Positions 22,570 through 34,962 are shown, counted from the stretch's first letter. The stretch is DNA of 64,000 nt from Gonatopus flavifemur (GCA_018340375.1 JAFFJZ010000010.1:15376001-15440000), one strand, 5' to 3'. Numbers and translations are program-made. Notes: generated from the letters alone by a model not told the origin.

Positions 22570-23337
22570 TCAACCCCCTGTAACACAGAATATTCTGAGA
22601 ATATTCTCACACCATCCGTAAAATGTACTTGATCGTATATCCTGACAGAAGGCGTAGAAGATTCGTAAATATTTATAGAAGATTCTTAGAACATTTGAAT
22701 GAGACTGTTTCGAATATTATGGGAACGTTCGTAGAATATGCGTACAAAGTTTATAGGGAGATTGATGAGCAGCGCATGCGTGAGTATCGTGATAACATGA
22801 ATTCAGTAATGGCGGATAATGTTGTTGACAGGCTATAGACCCTTGGATAATACATCATTCCAATTTGTATTTGGGGAATAAAAAATTTATGAAAGTTGCA
22901 TTTTAATATCGCAGATGTCCTCTGAGAGTGCCATGTGAGAAAAATAATCCTGAAAAATGTAATAAAATATTGAGAAATGCCATATATACTATGATTGTCT
23001 GTTGCGATCATAAGTATCTCATCCATCCATGTGAATCCATAATATTGCTAAGAATTTATGATTACCAGATGTTGAATGATCAATAAAATTGATTGTAAAG
23101 TAGTTCTCGGTGACATGCAGAAGTTTATATTAATGGAAATTTGTATTTTCATAGCATTTTATTCTAATATTCCCACAATATTCGTGGCCTCATATTCTGA
23201 GAGTATTTGAAACAGTCTCATTCGAACATTCTGAGAATGTGCGTAGAATATATTCGCACGTAATGAGAATCTACATAGAATATTCGAATATCCTCAACGT
23301 ATATTCTCAGAACATTCTCAGAACGTGCGTGTGTCAC
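22570..23337. mobile_element. Foldback element with GAATATTCTGAGAATATTC arms
   Basis: The left arm starts with GTAACACAGAATATTCTGAG and the right arm, complemented, with GGTGACACACGCACGTTCTG. Both arms hold repeated ATTCTGAGAAT words, CGTAGAATAT and GAATGAGACTGTTTC(G/A)AATA. The open frame at 22623-22838 is a by-product of these words. Right end abuts the mariner pseudogene. Confidence 0.55.
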
Positions 23338-24122
23338 CTGGGACTGATCCATGAAATGCATACATTTTAAAATCGAATTGGAGCCAAGAGATGTTGAACG
23401 ACGTTTCTTTACTTGCGAACAGCTGCTTCAAAGACAGAATCGGAAAGGGTTCTTACACCGCATTGTGACCGGCGACGAAAAATGGGTCCACTACGATCAT
23501 TCCAAGCGCAGAAAATTTTAAGGAATGCTCGGATATGTCCCCACGGCGACGGCTAAACCAAATGTTCATGGTGCCAAGGTTGTGCTCTGTATTTGGTCGG
23601 ATCAGCTCGGTGTAGTGTACTATGAGCTATTGAAACCGAGTGAAACCATTACAAGGGATCAATATCGAACGCAGTTGATGCGTTTGAGCCGAGCATTGAA
23701 GGAAAAACGACCACAGTACCAAGAAAGACACGATAAAGTTATCCTTCAACATGATAATGTTCGGCCACATGTCTCAAAATCGGTCAAGACACATTTGGAA
23801 ACACTAAAATGGGAAGTCTTACCCCATCTGCCGTACTCTCCAGACATTGCTCCCTCCGACTACCATTTATTTCGATCGATGGCACACGGTCTGAATGATC
23901 AGCATTTTCATTCTCATGAAGGAGTTAAAGAATGGATCGATTCGTGATTCGCCTCAAAAGATGCACCGTTTTTCCGAGATGGGATCCTACAATTGCTACA
24001 AAGATGGGAAAAAGTAGTGGCTAGCGACGGCCAGTACTTTGAATCATAAGTATGTATTTACTTTTTGAGAATAAAGCCTCAAGTTTTGGGAAAAAAAGGC
24101 GGAAGCAAAGTTGTACACCTAA
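23338..24122 (+). pseudogene. Mariner transposase pseudogene, 5' truncated
   Basis: The frame from 23375 encodes ELEPRDVERRFFTCEQLLQR and continues through GDEKWVHYD (first catalytic Asp) to a stop at 23519-23521. An open stretch of 140 codons follows with LQHDN (second Asp) and YSPDIAPSDYHLF (third Asp); 34 residues separate the second and third, as in mariner DD34D. A second stop follows IDS (23945-23947) and the frame resumes to LLQRWEKVVASDGQYFES and the natural stop. A frameshifted LGLIHEM lies at 23338-23375. The helix-turn-helix region is missing. The 3' end GGCGGAAGCAAAGTTGTACA then CCTAA is followed by TA (24123-24124). Dead copy; this lineage differs from the 24.1-kb and 43-kb copies. 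Confidence 0.92.
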
Positions 24123-24131
24123 TATTTGAGC

Positions 24132-24562
24132 GTTATGCGTCGTTCACGTTATGCATTGTGGCGAGGCAACTCTTGGTTTTTGCACCACGACAATGCACCG
24201 GCTCACACTGCATTGATTCTTCGTGACTAATTCGCAAACAACTCGACCCATATCGTTCCATGCCGCCGTATTCACCTGATTTGACACCATTCGACTTCGG
24301 GCTATTCAACAAACTCGAAAGACCGCTCCGGGGACATTGTTCTGCGTCGATAGAGCAGATCCAAGCGGAATCGAAGAGAGAGCTGAAGGTCATCCCGGAA
24401 ACCGACTTCAACAACTGTTTCGAAGATTGGAAAATACGTTGGCATAAGTGCATTGTATCGGGGAGGGGGGGGGGGTTGCTTTAAAGGCGATCAACTTGAT
24501 TCAAGAGAATAAGTGAAGATTTTTGAAAATAAATGCTATGTCACCGTATTTTTTGGACAGAG
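24132..24562 (+). pseudogene. Second mariner transposase pseudogene, C-terminal half
   Basis: The reading frame encodes GNSWFLHHDNAPAHTALILR (second catalytic Asp), a stop, then FANNSTHIVP; after a shift it gives PPYSPDLTPFDFGLFNKLER (third Asp) and NCFEDWKIRWHKCIVS. A run of G at 24462-24477 breaks the frame before the FKGDQLDSRE end and stop (24510-24512). The motif pattern resembles the 43-kb mariner (WKNRWHKCIVS), not its immediate neighbour, so two lineages abut here within 10 bases. A terminal ACCGTATTTTTTGGACAGAG may be the 3' inverted end. Confidence 0.88.
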
Positions 24563-27500
24563 TAGTAGAAGAAATTCCAAAACTGAATTGGATATTCATC
24601 ATACAAACCTATTGAATATTATTCCGAATAAATTCAAATGTTGAAATGATCCAATTGAGACCCATTAATGAATAAAGTCCATACATTCTATTATAGAATC
24701 GCACTGGATATTCCGCATACAAATCCATTAACAATTCAATTCCAAAAATCTCCCCATCAGTTTCAATAGATCGGGCTTAAAGAAACTTCCGGTGAAAACC
24801 GTTTGCCTCATGAGATGAGAAAAATTCCAGAGATCCAACAAGATATTTCTTATACAAGTCGATAGATCGCGTTGAATCCTATTCATGCATTCATTTTGAA
24901 TCGATACTTGAAGCTTTCCGATTGAACCTATTCATTCTGAATAATTTTGAATCAGTTTCTATCAGATCCTATAGGATCTTTTAACAATGGCAGTCAGCTA
25001 CTCGATTTTTCCGAATAATCTCTAGCATTCTCATTGTCAGTACGTGGCATAGAAAATTTGTAAGCGTCACCTTGATAGACGGTGAGGGAAATTCTACTCC
25101 CTCACTCCCCTCCCACGAATTGTAGATCATCCATTCTATGAAATGAGACAAAATCCACGTGGAAGAGAACGCTCATTTTATGATGATAGAGATTTGACTG
25201 TGAATGACAAAACTTTGGATGCAGCTGTTTGGCAATGTTCCAGCACTAGGATAATATTGTGCACCTCTCAATTGCAATTGTCAACCGATGTAAGGATATG
25301 GAGAATTAGGTCGAAACTGTGCCCTTAATGGTTTGTGACTATTTTCTAGACATATATAAAAATTATTTGTGTTCATACGTTCGCATTATGAATTTGAGCA
25401 CGCCAGGAATAATCATTAAACCACATCCTCAATCGAAGTTATATCCCATGAAAGTGTGTAACTAATCCCGCGAAGTGACAGTGAATTTCAATTCAATCAA
25501 TTTTATCAAAACTGCACAGGAAATCTGTAACTCTAGTGAAACGAAAAATCAATTAAATCTCATTAACTAATGCAGCCAATGAAAACACGAATATCTGTAC
25601 TTCTGGCGTCAAAACCCAAGCGCATCTTTTCATTCAATTCCAGAAAACGCATGTTTGATTTGACTTCAATGGATTTGAATAATCCTCGAGCGTCACAAAA
25701 TTCGTCAATATCGATAAATAACAGGATTGAATGGGCTGTCTGAATACAACGGGGAATGAATCTTTTGAAAATCATTGAATCAAACATGCATTATACATTT
25801 TTTTTTCCAAAATATTCCCGAGTAATATATTTCAAATAATTCATTCTTCTCTTTCCTCTTAACCCAGATAATTTTCATAATTAAAAATTTTCAAACTGTA
25901 TACGATGATCAAATCTATTCCACTTTGGTATGTAAAACATCCGCATGCGAAGCATCTTTTTCAAAAACTTGATCGATTTTCCCACACTAGGATAATAGAA
26001 CTTGTGTACGCGAATTCAAGGTTACGCCTACGCGTCTCCGACATTTCACCACAGATTAAAGCGCTATTTCGCTTATTCGTACCCACGATATTTCACGTGA
26101 ACGATAATATCTATGATGAAAAGTCAGAAGCTTCTTGTCGTTGTAGTATCGGGGAGTGCACTTCGGCAGATGTTGTAATAAAATAATACCCTTCATTGTC
26201 ATTTTTAGTGCCAGTTGTTGCTTTTCTTTCATATGACGATCGGGGATGCATTTACACAGCACATTTATACAGCTCCAGAAGGATACCAAAGGGAATTGCC
26301 ATGGATGTACGAATGGGAGTGGGCCGCCATCACCCACCATCACCAATACTATAACCAGGTTGTATAATGTTGAAGAAATCGATACAGCGCCTGCGCATCT
26401 ACAGATTGCCCCTAAGTTCGAATGAAAAACAGGCAGTTTGCACCCTAATCGTTGAATGGAGTACCCCAAGTCTTGTACTTTATCTCATTCCACCGAAGGA
26501 ATGATTCAAGAACTCCATGAATTTTGTTAACAAACGATCAATCGTTCAACAAATTCACAAAAAAAAATCCTTCAATCTTTTTGAAATTGCATTCACGATG
26601 AAGATATAAATCGTGAAACGTGTAAGGTATTCCACTGCCCTTCTTCTCTCATCTACTTCTATTTTTGCTTCTGCCGAGATGAAGAAATCTTCTTCCTGCA
26701 TTCTATCGGACAAAGAACAACCGCTACCGCATTACAGTGTTAAGAAGCACGTATTGGTGAATCATCAGTGAGGGGGAAAAATAGGGATACTTCTTTCTTC
26801 CCATTCGTCTCGTAATATCTTTTCTTCTCCTCTAGACTCTCATATATCCAACCTTCCCTTAACATCCCTTGAGGGAGGCGGCCTCCTTTCGACCATGATT
26901 TTTCAGCCGTAGCGCCGTCTAGACATTCTGGAATCGCACCAAACATAATCGAAACGGTCGACCTATATACCGGGTGACCCGGATAGTCCCTTTGACACGC
27001 TATTTCGTGATAAATTTCTATAGAATTTGTACTATTCTTCATAATATAACTGTAAAATTCTCTCTTCTTGGGAAAATCTTCTTCACTCTCTTATCACATT
27101 CGCCACATCAACGTTTGAAGGGTATAAATTTCAGAACCAATTATATAAGATTCATCTTGCAGAATAGAATGTAATTGAAACTTTTATTCGATTCTCAAAC
27201 AAATCCATCAGGATTTCCAGAAACTTCACCATTTTCTAAGGGATCCATATTCCTCTCTTCTCTGTCTTCTTCTCTCTCCTGGGACTCCATCCGAATTCGT
27301 TCGCCAAAAGCATTGCCTACGCTCTCCCTTTCCCTCAGTTCTATCATCCTCTTTACTTTCACCACTCCTGAACCTCCTCCGTTCTATCCTCGTTTCTCTA
27401 TCGCTTTTTGTCTTCATTGAGCCCTCAGCATGGCAATTCTCATTTTATTCATCAGCTGATATTTCATTGATTGCCTCCACCTACCCGTGAATAGCGCTTG

Positions 27501-28321
27501 ATTTATTATTCAATAAAATTTCACAATCACATCATAGAAATGAGAAATGGAATTCTAATGGATACTTCGTCTCATATTTCTACAAGAATGATATAGAAGA
27601 GGCAAGAAAAACAAACTGACTGAATGAATCATCTTTGGCCATTCATGTTCATCATTGTCAAATTTTAATCTGTACTTTGTCATAATTAAAACCTATTACA
27701 AGATGATAATGGGACTTCTGTATTCTTTCATTTATATATGTTATACTGTCCGCCTAGCGTTGTCGCTATTCATTATCCTAATCAATAACTATACCCAGAC
27801 TCGAATATATTTCTTGCGATTCACAGTTACACGACACTCACTCCGTTTACCACTCTCTTCATCTATTTATACATCAGTTTTATCTATTTTTATTGAACCT
27901 TCGTGACGAGGTTGTCCCATAATTTTTCTCCTACTGACAGATGGTAGGCAGATGGTAAACGATATGAGATGAACCAAAATCTCTTCAGTGCAATTATCAC
28001 GCGATTCCGGAGAGTCACGATTAGTCCCATCGAATCTTATATTCATTGGAACGACGAGTCATGGAAAATGAGAATGTGATGTGATTGAATTTGCAAGTCT
28101 TGCGATAACACGATATTCACATAAGATCAGGGAATTTTGAATTTTGAGAACGGAAAATTTAGTACCGCAATATAATTTATTTTAGTTTGATATCACTTAA
28201 TTTTAAGTTGAGAGTCAAAATCGCTTATCTCATTTCGACAAGAATGCACTCAATTGCACTGAACATTGCGTCGTATTGGAAGAAAATATCAAGACAAAGC
28301 GAAGCTTTAAACAAATTCTCA
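24563..28321. other. Long unrecognised stretch
   Basis: About 3.8 kb without a supportable gene. The first 400 bases share degenerate ATTCCA/CAATTGA phrases with 22.3-22.6 kb. The minus open frame 26056-26469 (137 codons) is the longest but has no recognisable domain, and composition does not set it apart. Pyrimidine-rich sequence lies at 27240-27400. Confidence 0.4.
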
Positions 28322-28411
28322 TCCTAACCCTAGCCTGTATGGATTCTGGCCCACCTCAGCCCCACTCTGGCCCAGTGTTGGGCCCATGCTGGTACATACA
28401 TGTTAGGGAAG
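28322..28411. repeat. GGCCCA-rich dispersed repeat
   Basis: A GC-rich island (CTGGCCCACC, CTCTGGCCCAGTGTTGGGCCC) bounded by CCTAACCCTAG on the left and ATGTTAGGGAAGG on the right, suggesting a small foldback. Related GGGCC-rich sequence occurs at 42.2-42.7 and 44.7-44.9 kb. Confidence 0.5.
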
Positions 28412-29871
28412 GATAAGATTGGTAAACTCTACAACTGATTCGACAAAATAAAAAAGATAGATGAAGACCCATTCTACTTACGATCAATTATAAGAAGAGA
28501 CCTTATCCTCTTACATCAGAATGTGTACTAACGCAGCAAAGTTGTTGAACTTTGGGATTGAAGGAGTAATTTGTGTGTTCTGAATAGTAAATCTTCCTAG
28601 TAAGTTATTAAATGAACCGCCTCTTCGCAGTGCTGTTAAAATTTCACTTCACCTCATTCCCCAAAATGCACTTCTGCTTCTCCACAACATACGGTGTCAT
28701 ACAATTCACACTCCGCTTCGTGTACGATAGGAATATCATGAAATTAAATTAATGTATCACTCCGTATTCGAGTTGGTTTCAAACAAAACGAGTTGTACTG
28801 AATGATGAATGAGTAGGAGGAAATGAAACGCAGACTCAGCTTTCTGAAACGACCCCTTAGCTCATTAATGAGGGGAACATGCAAGGGAGCAAGGGAGCTG
28901 ATAGTTATCAAGTTTACTGCAATATAAGGATAAAAATAAATCTTGTGAAGTTCCATACTTTCCAACGAACCGAAACCCCAATGCAATTATCATTCAACAA
29001 TACAAACAGCCCTGTGCTTTAAAATAGGTATTGCATGATACAAAACAAATTCACACTTACGATTTCACTTCGATGGAAATTTCTGTGAATTGTATTCTAG
29101 AATATTCCGAAGTGCGAAGAATGCTTTTTTATTTTGTTCTGTCATCTCACTTGCGTCGAATTCCAATTCAGAACTTCGTTTGAAAAGGGAGAAAAAATAA
29201 AAGAATATATATATATATATATATGTATATACGATACGGGCACAGCGTCATACGCGTGGAAAGAAATGGAGTTTTTTTAAGCGTGCCTTGACATTCCTGA
29301 GATTGTAATACGTCTCCTTCTCCTCCTACTGAAGCCTGACATTTCACGACAAACCAGAGAATCCCGTTCTTTTAATTTAATATGTGACAATAAATCGTGA
29401 GAAAAAACAGACGTGCATCAAGTAAATGCCTTGGAAACCTGGTTTGGAATGAAAACCAAAGTAGAGCATGTATGTAATAAATTATGAAACATATACATAT
29501 AATATGTAGGTGTACGAATGAAAATCGAATAAATTTATGTAAAAGGTGTGTGTAGTTTTTATTGAGAGTAGCGCATTGATAACATTTGCAACAGTACGTA
29601 TGTATGAAGAGTTTGTATGAAATTCTTCGATTTATATTTGAAACGGCTTTTCCATATCATTTATCGCATTTACCTTTCATGAATAACTTTGACAAACATT
29701 CCTCCTTATCGGAACAACAATATTTGTATATTTATACTGGTACTGAAAAATTTCATCACATCCGAAGGAATATTTCACGTATATATTTAAGAAAATATTC
29801 CACGGCAAAAATTTGTTAACCAAGAAATTATTATTCTTTGTATGTGATCCCTTGTTTATACGTAAAACGTT
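28412..29871. other. Unrecognised sequence
   Basis: No gene recognised. Contains an (AT)n tract at 29207-29231. Confidence 0.4.
29205..29231. repeat. AT microsatellite
   Basis: About ten TA dinucleotides in a row followed by GTATATAC. Confidence 0.9.
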
Positions 29872-30422
29872 AGGGGAGAGTGGGGACACTTGCACCACTT
29901 TTCTCCACATTGTTATAACTTTCATAGTTAAATTCATTCGATACATTGTTTATAGGAGCATTTTCATGGAGCAAACATTCCTTTTCAAGTCGTGAATGAT
30001 TGCGGTCAAGGTCCTTCAGAAACATTGCGATTGGTGCAATTCTCCCCACACAACAGCAGATTTGCACCACCCTGTTGGCATTTTTGCATCACCCTGCAAA
30101 TTAGCTCTTTATCTCTCTCTCTCTGTAAGTAACTGATACCTCAATTCAAATAATAACCACTTTGTTTCAATCAAGTTATAAATGTTTATTTGAGATGAAT
30201 AATGAGGCATAAATGATACAAAACTAAGCGATTTTGAGAGTGCCGAAGCTTTTGCTATAAATAGAAAAAACAGAACTATTTCAATTCTTGTGGACTCGTG
30301 TGGAGGTAGGGTATGCATACAGCTGGCAACATGTGCAACAACAACTTGAAAAGCTTTGTAAGGTCAAGGGATATCTGCTGTGGTGTATGTCACCCCGTGG
30401 TGCGAGTGTCCCCATTCTCCCT
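29872..30422. mobile_element. AGGGGAGAGTGGGGACACTTGC element, copy 2
   Basis: Left end AGGGGAGAGTGGGGACACTT; right end, complemented, AAGGGAGAATGGGGACACTC. Interior blocks match copy 1 in inverted order: the TTGTTATAACTTTC block, the TGCACCACCCTG subterminal repeat, a short (TC)n, AATAATAACCACTTTG, GATTTTGAGAGTGCC and CTGCTGTGGTG. At 551 bp it is about one third of copy 1 because it lacks the two inserted palindromes and other sequence. TTA lies at both borders. Confidence 0.8.
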
Positions 30423-30938
30423 TAGATTGAAATAATTCTATTTGAAAAATAGACAATTAGAAATTTTTCTAAATAATCCTGTGCTTTCTGTAAAACTGGT
30501 ACAAAATATCACCCTCAACTGATTAGAAATTCACTCATTTTTACAAGCTGCACAGTTAATCTTTTAAAGAATCCCATGTGGAAATTGCCAAAGTTGTTAA
30601 GAGGCACAGTACTGGCAAGGTTGTACGTGCCGGGGTCCGGCAGGAGCAACGATTTCTATTCAGGGTCATTACTGTTCCTCAACTGGCATCAATCGTTGGA
30701 CCGATTTCGAAAAGTATTGGTTCCCGTAGACAGACAGTTCTGCGCCAATCCTCAATCTTGTCACGTCCAGAGATATTCAAAGAATATTTCTTTCAATGAC
30801 AATGGCAAAGGAATTAATATAAAATATTAACACCTTAAAATATAAGTTCCCCTATTTTGTGTCATGGACAAGGATGGGGAGAAACAGAACAATTGGAGAA
30901 GAAAAGTTGAATAAAAACATTGAATTTATAAAAATATA
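30423..30938. other. Unassigned sequence
   Basis: A moderately GC-rich piece (30590-30780, CGTGCCGGGGTCCGGCAGGA) is bounded by AT-rich sequence. It includes one GCACAGTACTGGCAAG phrase like the CAGTACTG repeats at 32.5 and 56.4 kb. No gene recognised. Confidence 0.4.
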
Positions 30939-31329
30939 AGATTTATTACAATGAAGATTTGAATAATTCTACATGAAACAATTCTCCTACAACCAACTCC
31001 AATAACTTTAAATCAGAATCAGAGATTTTAACATACTTTTGTAATATTCTACTCTTTGTTCTACATCAGTCATATTTCAATTGTATACATATATCAACCT
31101 CATCTTTAATATTGGGGTTATGGGCTCTTTCAATTTAAACTTACAAGAAAAATGATTTTATTAGATATTTTAGAATCTAAATTATTTCGTAGCAACTTTG
31201 TTTCTCTGACTTTGATACAATCCTTCAAAAGCTCAATTTCAGCTTTTAATTCATTCATATTTCATTAATAGAATACATACATTGTCTTGGTTGGTGTTAC
31301 TTTAATTGATATAGTCTCTAATTAACAGT

Positions 31330-31558
31330 TGCGAGATTCCAGCCAACTGAATTTCCCACAACTACCAATTTTTGACGTTCAAACAATTACTCGTGTGATT
31401 CCAGCCAACTGAATTTCCCACGAATAATCATGAGTGAATTAAATTTTGAATTACCAATTAATATGCGAGATTCCAGCCAACTGGATTTCCCACACAATTA
31501 ATCAGTGATAGACTCAATTGACACCTGAGAAATTCTAGCCATCCAGATTTTTCTAAGT
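31330..31558. repeat. Four spaced copies of a 25-base motif
   Basis: GATTCCAGCCAACTGAATTT then CCCAC starts at 31335 and 31397, with GGATTTCCCAC at 31469; a diverged fourth copy (AAATTCTAGCCATCCAGATT) lies at about 31530. Spacers of 35-45 bases are unrelated in sequence except for ATTA-rich words. The motif is far better conserved than its spacers, unlike a simple tandem repeat. Confidence 0.75.
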
Positions 31559-31750
31559 AGTCAATTTTCGTCACTATGGGATTGAATTTAAAAGACAATG
31601 TATTTGAATATGAAATGAAACAAAGTTGTTCTATACACAAATTGAAATATAATTATTACGTTTTCTTCACTTAGTCAAATTCTCACTTACAAAAAGAAAA
31701 AATCCAAAATATGGTACAATAATCCTTGGAATGTACTTTGAAATTGGAAT

Positions 31751-31926
31751 TATTTCAAACACATTGAAAAGGGACACAAAATATTTCAAACACCTTGAAA
31801 AGGAACACAAAATATTTCAAACACCTTGAAACAGAACACAAAATATTTCAAACACCTTGAAAAGGAACACAAAATATTTCGAACACCTTGAAAAGGAACA
31901 CAAAATATTTCAAACACCTTGAAAAA
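31751..31926. repeat. 31-bp tandem repeat, about 5.5 copies
   Basis: Units start ACACAAAATATTTC at 31774, 31805, 31836, 31867 and 31898, exactly 31 bases apart, with a partial unit before. Only three or four substitutions across the array, so it is young. The open frames across it (31786-32091, 31848-32042 minus) are repeat by-products. Confidence 0.95.
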
Positions 31927-32019
31927 GAATTTAACTTGAAGACTTGAAAACACTTTGAAATTTGTAGGAAGAACGTTGGGCGCGAGGTGAAAACTGGAGC
32001 GGAGACGAATACTGCGAAT

Positions 32020-32053
32020 ACTGACTTTTGGGCCCAAAACATGGGTTTTTATA
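32020..32053 (-). promoter_or_regulatory. TATA plus TCAGT initiator, minus strand
   Basis: On the minus strand TATAAAAA (32053-32046) is followed by TCAGT (32024-32020). The A of the initiator is 31 bases from the first T of the TATA box, the spacing expected for arthropod RNA polymerase II core promoters. Two further CAGTATTCG words follow. Predicted start about 32022. Confidence 0.5.
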
Positions 32054-32346
32054 TGGTCAGTCTCGACCATGGAGAGACTTGTTTTGGTCACTTAAAAAAA
32101 TGCACTTTACTCCATAGATAATGAGTTCATGCACTGCCCTTATGACGCATCACAAGTACATGGTGTTCACGCGACGATGTCTTATCTATCACGTGAAGTT
32201 TAGTTGAGACGAGACTGGGCCAGTAGCGAACCAGAACTAATAACCCTGCGGAATACATAAGAAGACAAATACTAGTCGGGTTTGAATGTGCACATAGGAC
32301 GTTATCATTTCGCCTCCTTCCCATCTATCAATTAGCTCTAGCAAAA

Positions 32347-32697
32347 TAACTGGTCCTTTTGAAGCGCCAGAGATCCCCCATAAAAAAAAACAGTACTGAC
32401 ACAGTGGGAAATGTTATTTTGGCCCCCACGTTCAATGCTGTTATCATTTCGACTCCAGGTCAGTATTGGCAATTCAACTGGCTCTGTAATGGTGAGAGTG
32501 CATTTGCCAGTACTGGCAACTCTGGCAACAGTACTCAGTTAGTATTGGCCCGTGTTCCCATGTCCACACGGGAACTTTTACTTGTCCTTTGATTATTGAA
32601 ATTTCTGGGTAATTTTTACAACAAAATTCTTTCAGTGTAATAGTCGATATAATTACCCAGCAAACACGACTGCTAGCGTTTCAAAGGACCAGTGACG
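32347..32697. mobile_element. Foldback with ACTGGTCCTTTTGAAGCG ends and CAGTACTG core
   Basis: Left tip AACTGGTCCTTTTGAAGCGC and complemented right tip CACTGGTCCTTTGAAACGCT. The core holds CAGTACTGACACAGTG, GCCAGTACTGGCAA and CAGTACTCAGTTAGTATTGG. The adjoining sequence (GCGGCCCATTGAAACGCCAG, 32727-32746) is matched in reverse near 38570. No coding capacity. Confidence 0.5.
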
Positions 32698-34962
32698 GCT
32701 CTTCAACGGCTTTGCCGGACCATCAGCGGCCCATTGAAACGCCAGTGATCACTGTTTGTAGGGTAGTTTTTCTTGCCATACTCCTTTTCTTCTCATTATT
32801 ATCATTTGAAACTTTATTTTTCAGCATGTGTCTAATTAATTCACATTTCTCCATCTGAGTATATTTCATACATTCCATTCATTCTTCCTTTTCATTCCAT
32901 TCAACAATATATCCTTCATAATTCCACAAGAATTCGTTACTCGGTGCTTGTTTTGAAATATTTTTTCCTTTCATCTACCATGCGCAAATGCATCCACATC
33001 AGAGTATCAAAAATTTCTCCTGACATAAGACACTGGGGCTCTTGTATTTGGGAGAACTTTTCTACTAGAACATCAAAATCAGCTGCGCTTGGTTTGCTTC
33101 ACGTGCTGAGATCGCCCGGAGTTTCATTGAGAAGTGAGTTTAGCTTTTCTACATTGTTTGGAATCCATTCTCTTTTTCGGTACATATGAGTGACGTATGA
33201 GATTATTTTCCTTTAGAATATTTTCTGGAGAACGGGGGAAGAAAAACCACATTCTTTGAGATAGTAACATATTATTATACGAAAATTTCATACTTTTTTC
33301 AAATTCCTCACCGCAAAAGAGAAGAAATTTCGACCAGAATAAAGTGCACGACAAGGTACATCGAAGAACCTTGAATCCAATATTTCTCTCGGTACAAAAC
33401 AAGCGTGTGTTTTCATCATCGAGCCTGGATTCTATGACACTCGTCACTTTCGTGCAACTGCAATCACGAATTCTTTCATCGTTACAAGAACATTGACACT
33501 TGTACCCTCGTACTTCCGTACACAATACAAGAAAAACAAAAAAGAACGCATCGTTCGAGTGTGATGGTATACAACAAAGTCACGTTTATAATAGTACCGA
33601 GGGAAGAGAATAAAAGGCACCCTATGTAAGTAAATTCGACGCAATGAGAGTTTTGTTCCGCGTGAGCTTCCCGGTATGCAGATGTAGGTACTGTTTTGAT
33701 TTTTTCAACACGACGGAATTGGACGTCGTGTTGTTTAATCCATCGATATCGCGTGACATCTAATACACACATATATTTCATCGATTTTCAATTTTCAAAT
33801 ATAGATCGAGGAACGTCAAACGAGAAACGAGACTGAACAGACTTCTTATTTTAGTGCGGAAGGTGCTCCTAGTACAATTATAGAGCTATTAGATGTTCAC
33901 CGATACATTATGGAAATTCTAAAATAAATTTCTAACAGTGCGCATCCCTGTGGCTAGATGAAATTGATTTTCCTTGAAGAGGGAAGGTCACGTTAATGGA
34001 TTCTGTAATATAACAAGCTTTCAAAAGCTTCGACTAAAAGTATTAAAGTTACATATATAGATACAGCCTTGGAAATTCAATAAAGAGAATTCTTTCAGGG
34101 GATTCGATTCTGCTAATGATATGCAGATGCAGTTTTTACATGACGTAAGATATTTTTATTCAAAAACAACTCAACGTTGCATTAACATCACGTCGTGAAG
34201 TGAAGATGCGTTGAAAATTGACAATGTTTTTCCCAAGTTTGAATTCTCAGAATCATTCGATCGTGATTGATTTATTACTCATTTTTTTTGGTGATTACTT
34301 TTTTCCACATCTTCCGATGAACACGAATCGATCGTACAGAGGGATTTCCCCTTAGGGGAAGAAATTTCAGAGTCCTTTTGTTACAGTTGATTAGAAAGGG
34401 ATGGTAATCCAATTCCGCTCTAAGGTATACCAGTTGCGCCTACATTCGAATAGACCAAAACAGTAGACAAAGAAAATGAAAAGTCGTAACAAAAGGAAGT
34501 GTGTCAACGTGTAACATTTTGTCCTGTGTAGGACGTGTATACAAATCACGTGAAAATTTGTAGACCTTTAGGGAAGAAGAAATGTTTTTGTTTCAACACT
34601 TCGTGAAGCACTGAATTGGAAAAAGTTTTGTAGATCTGAATTCCTACAAAAATTCTATTGAAATTTGGAAGAATTATTGGACTTTGGTGAAGAAATGTTG
34701 ATATTTGTATCTTCCTATGACAGTTTCTGCTCTTATTTTCCACATATCACATCAGGTCTTATGTGCAAATTTATTTGTTCTCGTGGGATCCATGAGCTGG
34801 TCGCTTTCTCTTCCACTTTTCATATCCACTTCTGCCTTACTTTTGACTACTCATTTTCAAATACTCATTGTTAAATTTGGTTTCCTCTGAATGGCGTTTA
34901 GTTCAGCCAGGGGTGTCCAGAGACCGGCATTAGGACTTCGCCTTTTGGCTATCCATGCTACT
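32698..34962. other. Unrecognised sequence
   Basis: About 2.3 kb. Minus open frame 33124-33525 (133 codons) and its neighbours have no recognisable domain. Nothing else supportable. Confidence 0.4.

Larger units (their letters stand above)
30939..32022 (-). other. Candidate minus-strand transcription unit of unknown nature
   Basis: Starting from the core promoter at 32020-32053, the minus strand runs through five 31-base repeats, four degenerate TGGCTGGAATC repeats, then an ATG at about 31262 opening a 40-codon frame (MNELKAEIELLKDCIKVRE..., charged, coiled-coil-like) that runs into a GTAAGT donor-like site at about 31145. AATAAA occurs at about 30945. Several upstream ATGs, the absence of a matching downstream exon, and no similarity to a family I know keep this tentative. 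It could also be a decayed retroelement leader (a GCGCCCAAC string lies near 31980). Confidence 0.25.

Noticed and set aside
22623..22838. Arginine-rich 71-codon frame
   Set aside because: Lies in the left arm of the GAATATTCT foldback; explained by the repeat words.
26056..26469. 137-codon minus frame
   Set aside because: No recognisable domain, no promoter or splice support, and strand overlap with another open frame.
31330..31558. CRISPR-like array (repeats with unique spacers)
   Set aside because: Four repeats with unequal spacers in an animal-type genome with no cas genes; the motif is not a CRISPR repeat.
31970..31985. Retroviral-type primer binding site (GCGCCCAAC on the minus strand)
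   Set aside because: Only nine bases match the pattern, no LTR pair is found and no gag/pol remnant lies downstream.
31786..32091. 101-codon minus frame with repeated CVPFQGV
   Set aside because: Produced by the 31-base tandem repeat; adjacent frames are open as well.
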